Origin: Crotalaria pallida
Lineage: Eukaryota; Streptophyta; Magnoliopsida; Fabales; Fabaceae
NCBI GenBank assembly: GCA_037953625.1
Contig: CM075653.1
Span: forward strand, 94,963,639 to 95,027,638
DNA length: 64,000 nt
Reading direction: 5' to 3'
Below the pieces are notes generated by a model that saw only the letters and a list, made by a program, of their open reading frames with translations, did not search any database and had not been told where the DNA came from. Made by a program: the position numbers and the translations under genes. How positions within the stretch are numbered: position 1 is the stretch's first letter; each line of letters begins with the position of its first letter. Positions 43,737 to 55,224 of this stretch are shown one piece after another.

Positions 43737-46700
43737 TGTAACACCCCGCATTTTTCCCGTACGTGCGTAAACGATTTTTAACGAAAGAAATCTTGAAACG
43801 ATGACTTTTCAGAAAAAGTATTATCATGAGAAAGAAATAAAGTGCTTATTTCCATGGATTTTTACAAGCAATATATTTTATAAGGGAAAAACAAATGATT
43901 TTGTTAAGATGGGAATTGATTTACTAAATTGTGATTTCTACTAGAAATGTAATTTTTGGATTCTCTGGAGTGATTTATAAAAATTTTATTTTCTGAACCT
44001 AAGAAAAACGAATTTTTAAGAAAATGTGTTTTGGTGGTGATATCTTGGTATGAAATTTGTGTGGTATGTGTTTGAGCTAATATGTTTGTATGTGTTACGA
44101 TTTGTATATAAATGTATTTTGTAGGTGCATGATATGAGTGTGCATTATGTGATAAATTTTATATGCTTGAAGTATGTGTGAGGCGTGGGAATGACTATAA
44201 AAATGTGATTTCCTAAATTGCATTAGTATATGGATTAGTAATTTTTAAGTAGACATGATTAGGAATAAATCAATGACTTAAGAAAATAAAATGTGTGTGA
44301 CATGTGTGTGCATGTGAAGGTGCCACGGTTGTGTGCTTGTGCATGAAGGTGTGTATGTGTCATTTGCAAGTGCATGATAAGTGTGTGTGTGTTATGTGTA
44401 TGCCGTGGGTGTGTGCATGTGTGTGTGCAGGCTTAGAATTTTAGAGACTTAGAGATTAAGAAACCAAAGGAACCAAACTAGGAACCAAAACCCAACTAAA
44501 TGAGAGGAGAAACCCTAACTAGAGCCAATGACCCATTCGACCTAATTGACCCCTAAGACCTAGACCACATCACCATGTCCCCTTGACTTTGGAGACATCT
44601 AGCCATGCAAAATGAGAAGGACAAAACCGCCCCTCCCTAATTGTGTGTTGGCCGAATTAAGCCAAGGGCAAAAGGGGGTGATTCGTGAGTTTATTTATGC
44701 ATGTGGCCTTGATTCATTTCATTTTCACCCATTCTCATTCCTTCCAACACAAAACACTCCTCTAAAGGACTCATCAAACCTTTAGAGAGAAATAAGAAAA
44801 GAAATAGAATAGAAAGAGAGAAAGAGAGTCGGCCGAAGAAGTAGAAGAAGAAGAAGGAAACCCAAAACCTTAGATCAAGCCATTCCCCTTTGAAGATCTA
44901 AGCCTTAGGAGCTTGAAGAACCACCTTTCTTACTAGGAAATCCGAAGATCAAGAAGAATGTAATAGCCTAGCTTTTCTTTTTAGCTTGTAGATCCCTCTT
45001 GTTTTCTTCATGCATGTTTATTCTTATAATTTGTAAAGTAAATTTATGTGCTATTCTTTCTTGATTTTGGACTTTCATGGACAAAATTTAATTGTAACTC
45101 TATATGTGTGTTCGATTTATGCCTTTTTGACTTGATCTTGATGTTTTCTAACTCAAACTTGAAGATCTAAAGTTTTGCTTAAGATTGTATGAAACTTGAC
45201 ATAGATTTCTCTTGCATGTATGTTTTTCTTGTTCTAGACTATGATCTATGTGTTTATGTGCTTATTTGACAAATTAATTTATGATCTAAGTTTAATAAAT
45301 GGTAAAAAAAAAATTATTTGGTTTTGCATGTTTGATCTTTTGATCAAAACCGTGAGCTAGGGTATTTTTAAGAAATGCTTGGATAAACTAATTTGTGTTT
45401 TGAACTTGATTTGAAATCTTTTTGGTCTTGCATGTTGAATTTTGTTGGACCCGTGAGCTTTGATGACTTTTAGTCTTGTATGCTAAATTTTGTTCACTTA
45501 AATGATGATCTATAATATGTTTGTGTGATTTCGTCATGAGTAAACATATGATTCAAATTTGCGTGAAACAAAATTGAAATCTATGGTTTTACATGTTATT
45601 TGATGATGATGTATTGATTAGTATGAATATGTCTCATGATCCATGTCCCAAAAGCATGCATGTTAACTTCTAATAGAAAAACCATGTTTTTATGCAATGC
45701 ATGCCACGGTTTTAGAAAAAGAGATTAGATAAACAAATTTTAAAATAATGAAGTGCAAATATAATCTAGTTTAAAATGTTTGATTTTTATGTGTGCTTTA
45801 TTTTGTGAGAGGCCATTCGGCCATATCAAATAAAAATAGATCTCATGCTTTTTATTATGTGCAAATTTAATGCATGTGTAGGATAAGACTAAATTTGATA
45901 ATTTTGAGTGCATGCATGATTATTTTTGAATATTAAGTGTGATCTTGAAATGAACTTAAGTTTTGTCGAAATTCTTTAATAAAAATCTTGCTTTGATAAA
46001 GTGATGCATGATGTGTTTGATGTCTTGATATGACTTTGTATGATTGAAAAAGTAAATAAGACCTTGTTTGTTGTATCTTAGTGTTCGGTCATGAGGGAAA
46101 AGAATAGGAAATTATTTTGATCATGGTTTAGGATACATATATGATGAAAATTAAATTAATCTAAAGGGCTTAGAGAGTTCATGTAGGAATCATTAAGAAA
46201 AATAAAAATAATGAAACTTTGATTTGTAGCTTAACTTGTTGTTTGATTTAAATGTGTTAAATCTTCTTTTAATGCTCTCGGTTCCTAATCTAAAAAGTAA
46301 ATAAACTCATTTGCTTTGTGCTTTTATATGTGCATCAATCCTTGTAAATTTGTACCAAAATGATTCGGTTAGAGCCTACTAGGATAGCTAGGAAAATTGT
46401 TTCCATGAAATGACTTTTGTAAATGACTATGTGTTGTATCCATGATGTTATGTGTGTGATAGAATTGTTGTCTTATTTGTTTTCACTCTTTCGGTTTTGA
46501 AGGATAAAAATAAAATGAATTGATTTAATAATTAAAAAGAAATTTTTATGCTTAATATGAATTGTTTTATGTGAAGTTGTGAATGTTTTAGTGATGTGCT
46601 GTTGAATGTGTTTTTCTATGTTTGAATTGAAAAATGTTTTACTGAGAAAGTATGGTTTGAAAAACTTAAAGTGATTTGAGAATGGTTTTGGAACTTTATT

Positions 46701-49189
46701 TTCTTAAGTTCTAAATTCTGTTAAAAAAAAGTAAGAATAATGATTTTATAGCATGAATATTTTAAAATGGATTTACCATAAGAGGAATGTATTCTGTTTC
46801 CAAGAAATTAAATTGAAATTGTTTCAAAGTTTCCTTAAAAACGTTTTGTTTAATTCGGACTTTTTGAATATGAACAATGTGTTTTCAAAAAAAAAAATGA
46901 TTCCAAAGTATTTTCAAACAAATTAAGGAATTCATTGAAAACGTTTCTAACGCACGGGGAAAATGCTATAGTTCGGACGACGGACGCAAAGGAAACAAGG
47001 CGGAATTAGTGATCGACGGATCTTGGAAAGCTTTTGGGAACCTTCGGTATTGAGGTGAGAGAGGGGCTTCCCTTAAGACGCCGTGGTAGTAGGTAACTTA
47101 TTAAGAGGTCCAATCATCTCAAAGGTTGGGCTCCAATCTCATTTAGCGTAGTGGTGTATGTGATAGCAATTGTTTGATTGTTTGTTTGGCTATCCACCCG
47201 AACGACTGAGATTGGTTTATTTATGATGTTACGTTTCCTGATTGATTATGCTTGAGTTATTTACCTGTTCTGTTCTGCGAATGATTTATTTATGGGTTAA
47301 GTAATTATGTTGTGATTTGAGAAGTATTGTGTACTGACTACTGTGTGGATAAGAAATAAATTGTGAAAGTAAGAAAGTGTAATTGAATGAAAGAAGAATA
47401 ATGGTAAAGGTTGAGTACGTAAGGAATAACGATGAGAAGTTAAAAAGTGATGGCAAAGAGATATAGAGATGAGATTGAGATGAGTTATGGAAGTGAGAAA
47501 GAGTTGTGGAAGTGACATGTGGTGTGGCTCTGGTTGTTTTTGGTTTTAGTCTGGGACTGGTGTTGAGTTGAGCTTGCTCCTCCATTAGCGCCCAGCAAGT
47601 TTTTTTTTTTGGGAAGAAGCTTAGTGTTGAGTTGAGCTTGCTCCTCCATTAACACTCACCCAAAAATATAATTTTTGAAAATGATTTGTGAAAAGTTTGT
47701 GAAAAGAAATTTTTGGAAAAGGTTTTCGAAAAGGAGTTTTATGAAATAATTTCTTTTTTGAAAAGGTTTTGAGAAAAGATATATTTTGGGAAAAGTTTTT
47801 GGAAGCAATTTTCTAACAAAGTTTTATAAAAAGATATTTGGAGAGGAAGTTTGTGAAAAACCAGATTTTGGTGAAAGGAGTTTTGGTGAAATCTTTTGTC
47901 AGTACTTTTGAGAGAAATTTGGTGAAAACGTGTTTTTGAGAAAGTTATGAAGTAACATTTTGGAAACGTGTTGAGAAGTACAAGTTTTGTGAAAGTATAT
48001 TTTAGAAAAATTTTATGAAAAGAGCTTTTGAGAAAGAAGAGGAATGAGCCTTGAGGAAGTTGATGAAATGAGTTATGTGAAAGTGATGAGATGAGGTAAG
48101 CAAGAGTGTGATATGAGATGTTGAGTTGTTATTTGATGAATTGGGGAACATTGTGAACGATTAGTGGTCGGGCCTCGTTGAAGGGATGCACCAAGGACGA
48201 GTCGACCGTTAGGATTAAGCCGTTAATTAAAAGCCCGAAAACTTTAAAAGACTTCTAAAAGACATATACAAACGCGGTGAGGTATGAGTGTCGTATCGAA
48301 GTAGTGGAGAGGAAGATACCCCGGAGTATCTGCGGATATTCGGGTTGTGATTGCAATAGGGGAGGGTAAGGACGGTGATACGTCAAGAAGCCTTGAGTGC
48401 TATTCTAGGCGGAACGAATTCCACATGTGGTACGGGCAGATCGGTCCTATGCCGTGGTGAGTTCTGCACTCGAGACTAGAATAGTACTGTCGCCCCCTAT
48501 GGCAATTCGAGAACAGTGAGAGGGACTGGAACGGGGCATTTGTGTTTGCCGCCAAGGGCGTGCCTTGATTATATGAGTGAATTTGAGGATGTGATCCTCT
48601 TGGTCTGGGACCATTTATGTGTTGTGACAGCTGTCGTGCCCGCGTGGTAAAGGTCCTGTACTCCTGTTTGCTTCCGACTAGGGTTGGATGGATGACCGAG
48701 GAGATGTAGACGTGAGAGTCGTTTTCCTCAATGATGTTTCCCCAAGTCATTGAGGAAACTGTGATTATAAGACTTAATACATATAAAGATTAAAGGGAGA
48801 AGAATGATAATGATATGAAGTATTGAGTGAGAGTTGAGCAGGGATGATAAGATGAAGTTTACTTGATGATGAAAATGATTATGTTGATTATGTTTGTTTA
48901 TATGTTTTACATTTTACTGCTTTGTCTTAATAATTGCCTATCGTAAATCCACATAGTCGACATTACATGTTTTGGGTAGCTCACTCTCTCCTGTTCTGCT
49001 ACTTGGTATTGGGAAAATTTCTGCATGGTCCTTAGATGGGAAGCATAGCGAAGTCCCAGATCATTCGGGAGATAGAAGCATCTCCGTTAAAGGGAGACGG
49101 TGAAGAATGACGCTGCTTGCGACCCGAGGACTTGACAAACCCAGAAATCCAAGTAGCGAAGCGGAAGCGTTAGTGGCGATGACTAGAAG

Positions 49190-50017
49190 GGAACTTTTAT
49201 TGGTGATGATGATTGTCTGGATTTGGATGTGGATACTAATAAGATTTATACTGATTTGTTGCGTACTGGTGAATCTTGGAGTGATAGGACTACTAGAACT
49301 GTATCACCTTTGCATGCTGTGGATAGAGTGCTCATGTACATTGTTTCTTATTGTTTGATTCCAAAATGCAATCAAAATTATGCACAATTGGGAGATGATG
49401 ATCTTATTTTGTTTCATGGGATCAAAAAGAGATATGAGATGAATTGGAATAAAATGTTTTTAGCTCGTATGGAAGCTGCTGCTCAATCTCCTCCTACCCA
49501 ATTCTTGCCATATCCTATGCATGTTACCAAAATAATGAGGTATTACCGTGTTCCAATCCCTGATGATGAGCCAGCTGTGACGGAAAAGAAAAATAACTGG
49601 TGTCTTAATGATTCACACATTAGTTATATGAAAATTGCTTGGCATAGGGAAAGTCGCACTTGGTTATGGAAATCACAGATTAAGGAATTTGTTGAAGCTG
49701 CAAAGGCTGCAAGAGCTTCAGGTTCTAGGAAAAGGACTTTACTTGGTGATAGGGCTGGTGCATCTTCTTCTGCTCCTCCTTCTTCTACTGATCCGATGGA
49801 TACCGATCGCATTGAGGACTATATCAATTTGGACAATCTTGGTACTCCATTTGATGCACAGGCTGCTCATGAGTCATTGGTTGAGCACATCAATGCTCAA
49901 TTTGCTCAGTTGGAGATGAGACAGGATGTGAAGAATATTGCCATGGAGCATCGTTTAATGGATTATATGTCTGGCCTATTTTCTCACCATTTCCCTCCTC
50001 CTCCACCTGATTCCTAG
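49190..50017 (+). pseudogene. Env-like ORF fragment of the truncated Sirevirus
   Basis: Open from the junction to the stop at 50015-50017 with no proper start; the frame enters at GTFIGDDD. It is homologous over its whole length to the env-like ORF on the minus strand (shared HAVDRVLMYI, YCLIPK, NQNYAQ, PYPMHVTK, SRTWLW, AMEHRLMDYM-type segments). It resembles the 'putative plant transposon protein' domain found in many plant genomes and the ORF after pol in SIRE1-type elements. It ends with a proline run. Function is unproven; I see no clear signal peptide or membrane anchor. Confidence 0.78.
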
Positions 50018-50850
50018 ACCTGTGGATGCTGATGATGTTTTGCTGATTGATTTCTGTTTCATGTTTCATATGCATATTTCTGACTATGTTATGTTTATGT
50101 TTCTGTTTCATGTTTCTGACTCTGTTGCTACTATGTTTTAGGACCTTGTGTATGGTCTAGTTTGGTTAGTTTCGTTTGCTTATTTGCTATGGTTGATGTC
50201 TTTTTGCTTTACACTATGATTTGCTGCTTAGTGTGATACTCTGCTATTATGGATTATGGTGCTATATTCGTTGTGCGTTTATATTCGTTGTGGCACTATT
50301 GTGGTTTATTTTGGTATTGTCTTTATTGTTATATTTTTTCCATTGTGAACTACTTACCTTCAACTTTTGGCAAAGGACTTTTCTCACCTTTCTTATCTTT
50401 TTAATGATGCCAAAAGGGGGAGAATATTTTGTTGATGTTGTTCTTGTAGGTTAAGTTTTATTATATTTTTCCTAGGTGTTTTACATTTAGGGGGAGTATG
50501 TTAAAACTTAGTGCTTAATTGAAAAGGAGGTTTGTCATCATCAAAAAGGGGGAGTTTGTAGGATTCTCATGTTTTGATGCTAACAATCTCTCTCCAAGCA
50601 ACAACATTGGCAACAAGCAAGCTACACCACATGAAGATTAGAATTAGGATTTTTATTAATTCTATTTCAATGTAATCTTTATTTTTATGCAATGCATCTC
50701 ATTGGTGTGGGTAGCTTAGGTGATTTTAAGAATATTTAAATAATGTTTGATTAAGAGTGAAGATACTTTAAATCTTGATTAAATAGCTCTATTAAAAGTT
50801 TTGTGAAAATCCTTTTAGAAAAACCTTGTTTTTATTCAGATTCTGATCAG

Positions 50851-51018
50851 TTCACTCGAGTAATGAGTATTGGTTCACTCGAGTAATTTATGTCATGACA
50901 GGTTAATCGAGTAATGGTTTACACATCACTCGAGTAACTTAATCTGACATGTTTTAATCGAGTAATGTTATACGGTTTACTCGAGTAATTCAATCAGTTT
51001 TTGGAAAATTATAAAAGG
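50851..51018 (+). promoter_or_regulatory. U3 promoter: CTCGAG palindrome cluster and TATA box
   Basis: Six sites of the TTACTCGAGTAA type, including two half-and-half TTAATCGAGTAA, end at 50988. TTATAAAAGG follows at 51009-51018, 20 bp later. The same cluster-to-TATA distance is seen before the env-like ORF of the minus-strand Sirevirus. Confidence 0.72.
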
Positions 51019-51759
51019 ACTTAATTTTCTCTTTCACATAATATACACATTCATTCTTACAATTTTCCATACACTTTTCAAGAGCAATTCAAGAGCTAAC
51101 AAGATTCAACAAAGAACTTTTCATTCTTCACTCTATTTCTTTCATTGTTCAAATATTCTTGAGATCATAATTTTTGTTCTTAGTGATTGTTGAAGATTTG
51201 CAATTTGTGATTGCATCATTGAAGTTTCAACACAAGTGAAGAATCTCACAAGGAAGACTTTGAAGATCAAATCAAAGCAAGAAAAGAGGATTGGTTGGAA
51301 GCATCTTCAATCAATTAGCAAGGAAATCTAGAATACTCAAAAGGGGTAGATTAGATCAAAGTGTTTGGTACACACTTTGTGTTGGGTTTTAAGATAGGAG
51401 AACTAAGAATCTAGTTGCATCTTAAAACATTGTAAAATCTACATTTGAAGATTTCTAGTGAAGAATCTCTCTTGATTCAAGAGGGGACTGGAGTAGCTTT
51501 CAAGTGGGTGAAAGTGAACCAGGATAAATCCTTGTGTCTCTTTTATTTTTTTATTCCTTGTATTGCATTAATTCATTAACAATTGCATTTTTAGGTTAGA
51601 ATTGGGGTTTTCTTAATTCAACTCAATTGATCTAAAATTGCATGTTAATATTACTTGAAATTGTTCATATTAATCATTCATAATTTGTTGAATCATCATA
51701 GCATTGTTATTCTTGAAGAACTCCATTGAAAACTGAGTTTTAATTGAATTTTACCCAGT

Positions 51760-51947
51760 TTACTCGAGTAAAGTTCTTGTCACTCGAGTAATCTGCTTTC
51801 AGTTTATGAACATTACTCGAGTAGGTTTTCTGTTACTCGAGTGATTTAAAAATAGCTTTCGTAATACTCGAGTGATTTGCTGAATACTCGAGTGAAATTA
51901 TTTTTGCTTGCGTATTACTCGAGTGAAGTCTTGAGTTACTCGAGTAA
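51760..51947. repeat. Palindrome cluster II (CTCGAG type)
   Basis: About eight ACTCGAGT sites, several within TTACTCGAGTAA, about 1200-1390 bp into the LTR. The other Sirevirus LTR has ATCGAT sites at the same distance. Confidence 0.85.
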
Positions 51948-52407
51948 TCTGACTTGATTTTTTTAAGGAAATTTATTTTCATAAAACCATTCTCTTAGGT
52001 GGACGAAAAATCTGTAATAAGGCTTCAATATTCTATTCACCCCCTCTAGACTATATTGAGCCGCTTGTTGGTTTCCAACAGTATTTCCATTGCAAGTTAC
52101 TTAAAGTCCTGGCTCTAAAGTACTGTAACCCCAATTAAGGTTTATTTTAATACTAATGATTGAAAAGAGTAAACGGGCCGTGTTTCAACAATGTTTTTGG
52201 AAACGAGTTTCAAAGTGCGGTGTCATATGACATCCCGGTTTGGAACTTGAAAGGTGTCGTGCAAAGTGAGGACGTGAGTTTTAAATTTTAACTGTGATGT
52301 GAGATATACGTGTTCTCATCTTGCATAACACTCGTTCAAAAAAAAATTTGGTCCAAATTTTCACTATAAACAGTTATGGTTTCAAGTTGCCAAATCGGGG
52401 TGTTACA

Positions 52408-53340
52408 CATTGCATCAACAACTGGTGGAACTTGTTGAGCTTGTGCAGCTGGTGCAGCAGGCTGTTCTAAGGCCTTGATTTGAGAATTCCACATCCATGT
52501 TCTAGATGCTTTATGAAAAGCAATTCTCATTTGATTGATGTGGTGAATGTTCAGACACAATTTACCTTCAGGATCCGTATCACAAGGTTCATTGTCCGAT
52601 ATGGGTACACCATAGTGATGAAGCAACTTGCTTACGTGCATCGGATAAGGCAAATATTGAGTAGGAGCAGATTGGGCAGCAGCATGCATTCTAGCCAAAA
52701 TTATCTTATTCCAATTTATTTGAACATTGTTTTTAATTCCATAAAACAGTTTCAAGTCATCCTCTTGGACTTGAGCATAATTCTGAGAAGATTTCGGGAT
52801 CAAACAATATGCAATGATGTACAAAAGTACCCTATCCTCAGCATGCAACAAAGAAACTCTCTTAGTACCCTTATCCCAAGTCAATTCTAGTCTAACAGCC
52901 TCATAATAAATAGTAGCAGCATCTACATCTAGTTCATTAGACTCATCATCACCCAAAAAGGTACCCTCATTCTTTAATCCAAACAGAATTTTCAGATGAT
53001 CAGGCTTAATGATAAAATGGTGACCTCTAACTTGACTTTGATAAACACCATTGATCTTAGTAAAGTTAGCACAAAATTGTTTTACAAACCTAGGGTAAAT
53101 ATGAGTGTTGTATTCCAAAAACCTTTGTAAGTGTTGAGAAACAAGTAAATCATGAAATCCAAACCTCTCTTTCTTCAGCCATGGAAAATAAAGGTACTGA
53201 ATAATCCCAAAAGATCTGTCATCGAATTTTGGAGCCCTTGCGTCCCGTTCTCCTTGATAAAACCATACATTATTGCGATCTGGATGAGCAGGACGCTTCT
53301 TTCTTGGCTGGGGATTCAAATTTGAGGAAGAGGAGGCCAT
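52408..53340 (-). pseudogene. Env-like ORF, N-terminal part, interrupted by LARD
   Basis: ATG at 53340 (MASSSSNLNPQPRKKRPAH), 311 codons to the LARD insertion. It is basic at the start, then has a globular region with WFYQGERDARAPKFD, YLYFPWLKKERFGFHDLL, ILFGLKNEGTFLGDD, LLHAEDRVLLYIIAYCLIP and LPYPMHVSKLLHHYGVP. It resembles the plant transposon-associated domain found after pol in env-bearing Sireviruses. It would total about 390 residues with its C-terminal part at 33827-34071, to which it is in phase. Hydrophobic stretches are short, so an envelope role is not supported by what I see. A promoter-like region lies just upstream. Confidence 0.82.
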
Positions 53341-53592
53341 ACCCGTAAGAGAGAGAAAGTTAGGGTTTTGGAATTTGGGGATTTTTGGTTTTGAGGAGTA
53401 ATAGGCTGAGATTGATGGGTTTTATGTAAGGGATGATGTTAGGGAAGAGATTTGATGGAAGAAATTGGGTGTAAAACACGAATCTTAGGCCCTTTTGTGA
53501 TCAAACATGATTTTCGAGTGAGAGAAGTGCAGAGAAAGTCGGAGAGGAGAGAGAAGAACAAGAGAAAAAGTGAGTCAAAGTGCAGTAAAAAA

Positions 53593-53758
53593 CCTTTTAT
53601 ATTTCCGTGTTCAGTGTCCTTAATCGATTAACAAAACCCTTAATCGATTAAGGCCTGAATGTGTGTTTAAAATTAATCGAGTTATAGCTGCACTAATCGA
53701 TTAAGTCCTGAATAACTGATAAAACTTAATCGATTAATGATAGTTATTAATCGATTAA
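53593..53758 (-). promoter_or_regulatory. Putative internal promoter of the env-like ORF
   Basis: Between pol and the env-like ORF. Six TTAATCGATTAA-type palindromes (perfect at 53747-53758, 53726-53737, 53640-53651 and 53620-53631; variants near 53693 and 53672) are followed 17 bp downstream by ATATAAAAGG (53602-53593). The ATG is about 250 bp further on. The LTR promoters of this group have the same cluster-then-TATA layout. Confidence 0.65.
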
Positions 53759-53992
53759 TGTGCACAAAACTCAAATTTTTGAAATTTTGAAAAATATTTT
53801 CATATTTACAAACACATATAGACATATAGCATTTAGCAAACACATTTATACAAGCAAACATATCATAGAAAAACACACATATAACTACTTATTTAGAGAA
53901 TTATGAAAGGATTTTCATATTACAAAAACTCAAACAACAATACATAATGAAATAGGCTTACGGTGATGAACTAAAAATGATTTCAAATACAA

Positions 53993-55224
53993 TTAGCTAA
54001 TAGTTGATTCATCAAAAATGCCAAGTTCCCTTCTAATACGATAGAAAGTATCTCTTGGTAAAGGTTTTGTAAAAGTGTCAGCTAATTGATTTGAAGTTTG
54101 AACAAATTCAATAACACAATCACCTTTTTGGACATGTCCCTTAGAAAATGATGCCTAATCTCAATATGTTTTGTTCTAGAGTGCAATACCGGGTTTTTAG
54201 TTAAATTTATTGCGGATGTGTTATCACATTTAATAGGAATTTTTGATAAGTTTAAACCAAAATCCGAAAGTTGTTGCTTCATCCAAAGGATTTGAGCACA
54301 ACAACTCCCGGCCGCAATATATTCGGCTTCCGCGGTTGATAAAGCTACACAATTTTGCTTCTTTGAAAACCATGATACAAGAGAACTTCCAATTAAATGG
54401 CATGTTCCACTTGTACTTTTTCTTTCAACTTTACAACCAGCAAAATCAGAATCCGAATAGCCAATTAAATTTAAAAGAGCATCTCTAGGATACTATTATC
54501 CGGTATTGGTTGTTCCTTTCAAATAATTCATAATCCTCTTAAAAGCAGTTAAATGCGATTCTTTTGGATTGGCTTGAAAACGAGCACACATGCACACACT
54601 AAACATAATATCAGGACGAGAAGCAGTTAAATACAATAAACTACCTATCATACCACGATATTTTGTTACCTCAACGGGTTTTCCGATTTCATCATTGTCC
54701 AAGTAACATGTAATGCTCATAGGAGTTGAAGCTACCTTGCATGACTCCATGCCAAACCATTTAAGTAGTTCTCTACAATACTTCCCTTGATGAATGTAGA
54801 TCCCATCATCAAGTTGCTTGATTTGTAGTCCAAGGAAGAAGGTAACCTCTCCCATCATAGACATCTCAAACTCACTTTGCATAATTTCTGAAAATTTCTT
54901 GCACAATTTTTCATTAGTTGCACCAAAAATAATATCATCAACATATATTTGGACTAAGAGTATGTCCTTACCGGATCATTCAATAAAAAGCGTATTGTCC
55001 ACGGTACCTCGTTTAAAACCTTTTTCAATTAGAAAATTGCTTAGACGATCATACCAAGCTCTAGGAGCTTGTTTAAGACCATACAAAGCCTTTTTCAATT
55101 TAAAAACATAGTCCGGATGTTCAAAATCTTCAAATCCGGGAGGTTGTGAAACATACACTTCTTCTTGAATGTAACCGTTAAGAAACGCACTCTTAACATC
55201 CATTTGATACAATCTAAAATTCAT
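53993..55224 (-). pseudogene. pol: Sirevirus pol, 3' part: reverse transcriptase and RNase H
   Basis: Open pieces in shifting frames: 55224-54976 (QMDVKSAFLNGYI, LKQAPRAWYDRL), then past a TGA the catalytic YVDD (about 54945) and 54906-54496 (SRPDIMFSVCMCARFQ, LKRIMNYLKGT-like). RNase H (about 54480-54100) has YSDSDFAGC, STAEAEYIAA and CDNTSAINLTKNPV. A frameshift follows HHFLRD, and the last codons, ending in a stop at 53993, are in another frame (TFTKPLPRDTF). The catalytic residues are present; the chain is broken by at least two stops and two frameshifts. Confidence 0.88.

Larger units (their letters stand above)
49190..52080 (+). mobile_element. Truncated Sirevirus (3' end only)
   Basis: Env-like fragment, untranslated tail, polypurine tract AAAAAGGGGGAGTT (50543-50556) and a full 3' LTR (50557-52080). 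The left end starts inside the env-like frame and joins LARD LTR sequence with loss of 26 bp, so a deletion removed the rest of the element. The LTR family differs from that of the minus-strand Sirevirus (CTCGAG palindromes in place of ATCGAT). Confidence 0.88.
50557..52080 (+). repeat. LTR of the truncated Sirevirus (1524 bp)
   Basis: TGTAGGATTC to GGTTTCCAACA. It is collinear with the other Sirevirus LTR (same ends, same GATTCATTCTT-like leader, same length class). It has palindrome cluster I (50851-50988), TATA box (51009-51018) and cluster II (51760-51947). Confidence 0.88.
34072..52407 (+). mobile_element. LARD: large non-autonomous retrotransposon, TSD CATTG
   Basis: Two 5.8 kb LTRs (34072-42865 and 43737-52407, each enlarged by a later insertion) enclose only 871 bp of internal sequence with no gag or pol. 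CATTG flanks it at 34067-34071 and 52408-52412. A perfect tRNA-Met primer site and a polypurine tract are kept. The internal 3' end (CTCGAGGACGAGAAATC then TTGGGGAGAA) resembles the end of Tekay pol (CGAGGACGAAATTC in TE1), so it is probably a Tekay-derived deletion form that moved with proteins supplied in trans. Confidence 0.88.
43737..52407 (+). repeat. LARD 3' LTR with a truncated Sirevirus inside
   Basis: Copy of 34072-42865 without the solo LTR. At 49190-52080 it holds the 3' end of a Sirevirus, and 26 bp of LTR (the equivalent of 42511-42536) are missing at the left junction. Outside the insertions the two LTRs differ by scattered single bases, so LARD moved fairly recently. Confidence 0.9.
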
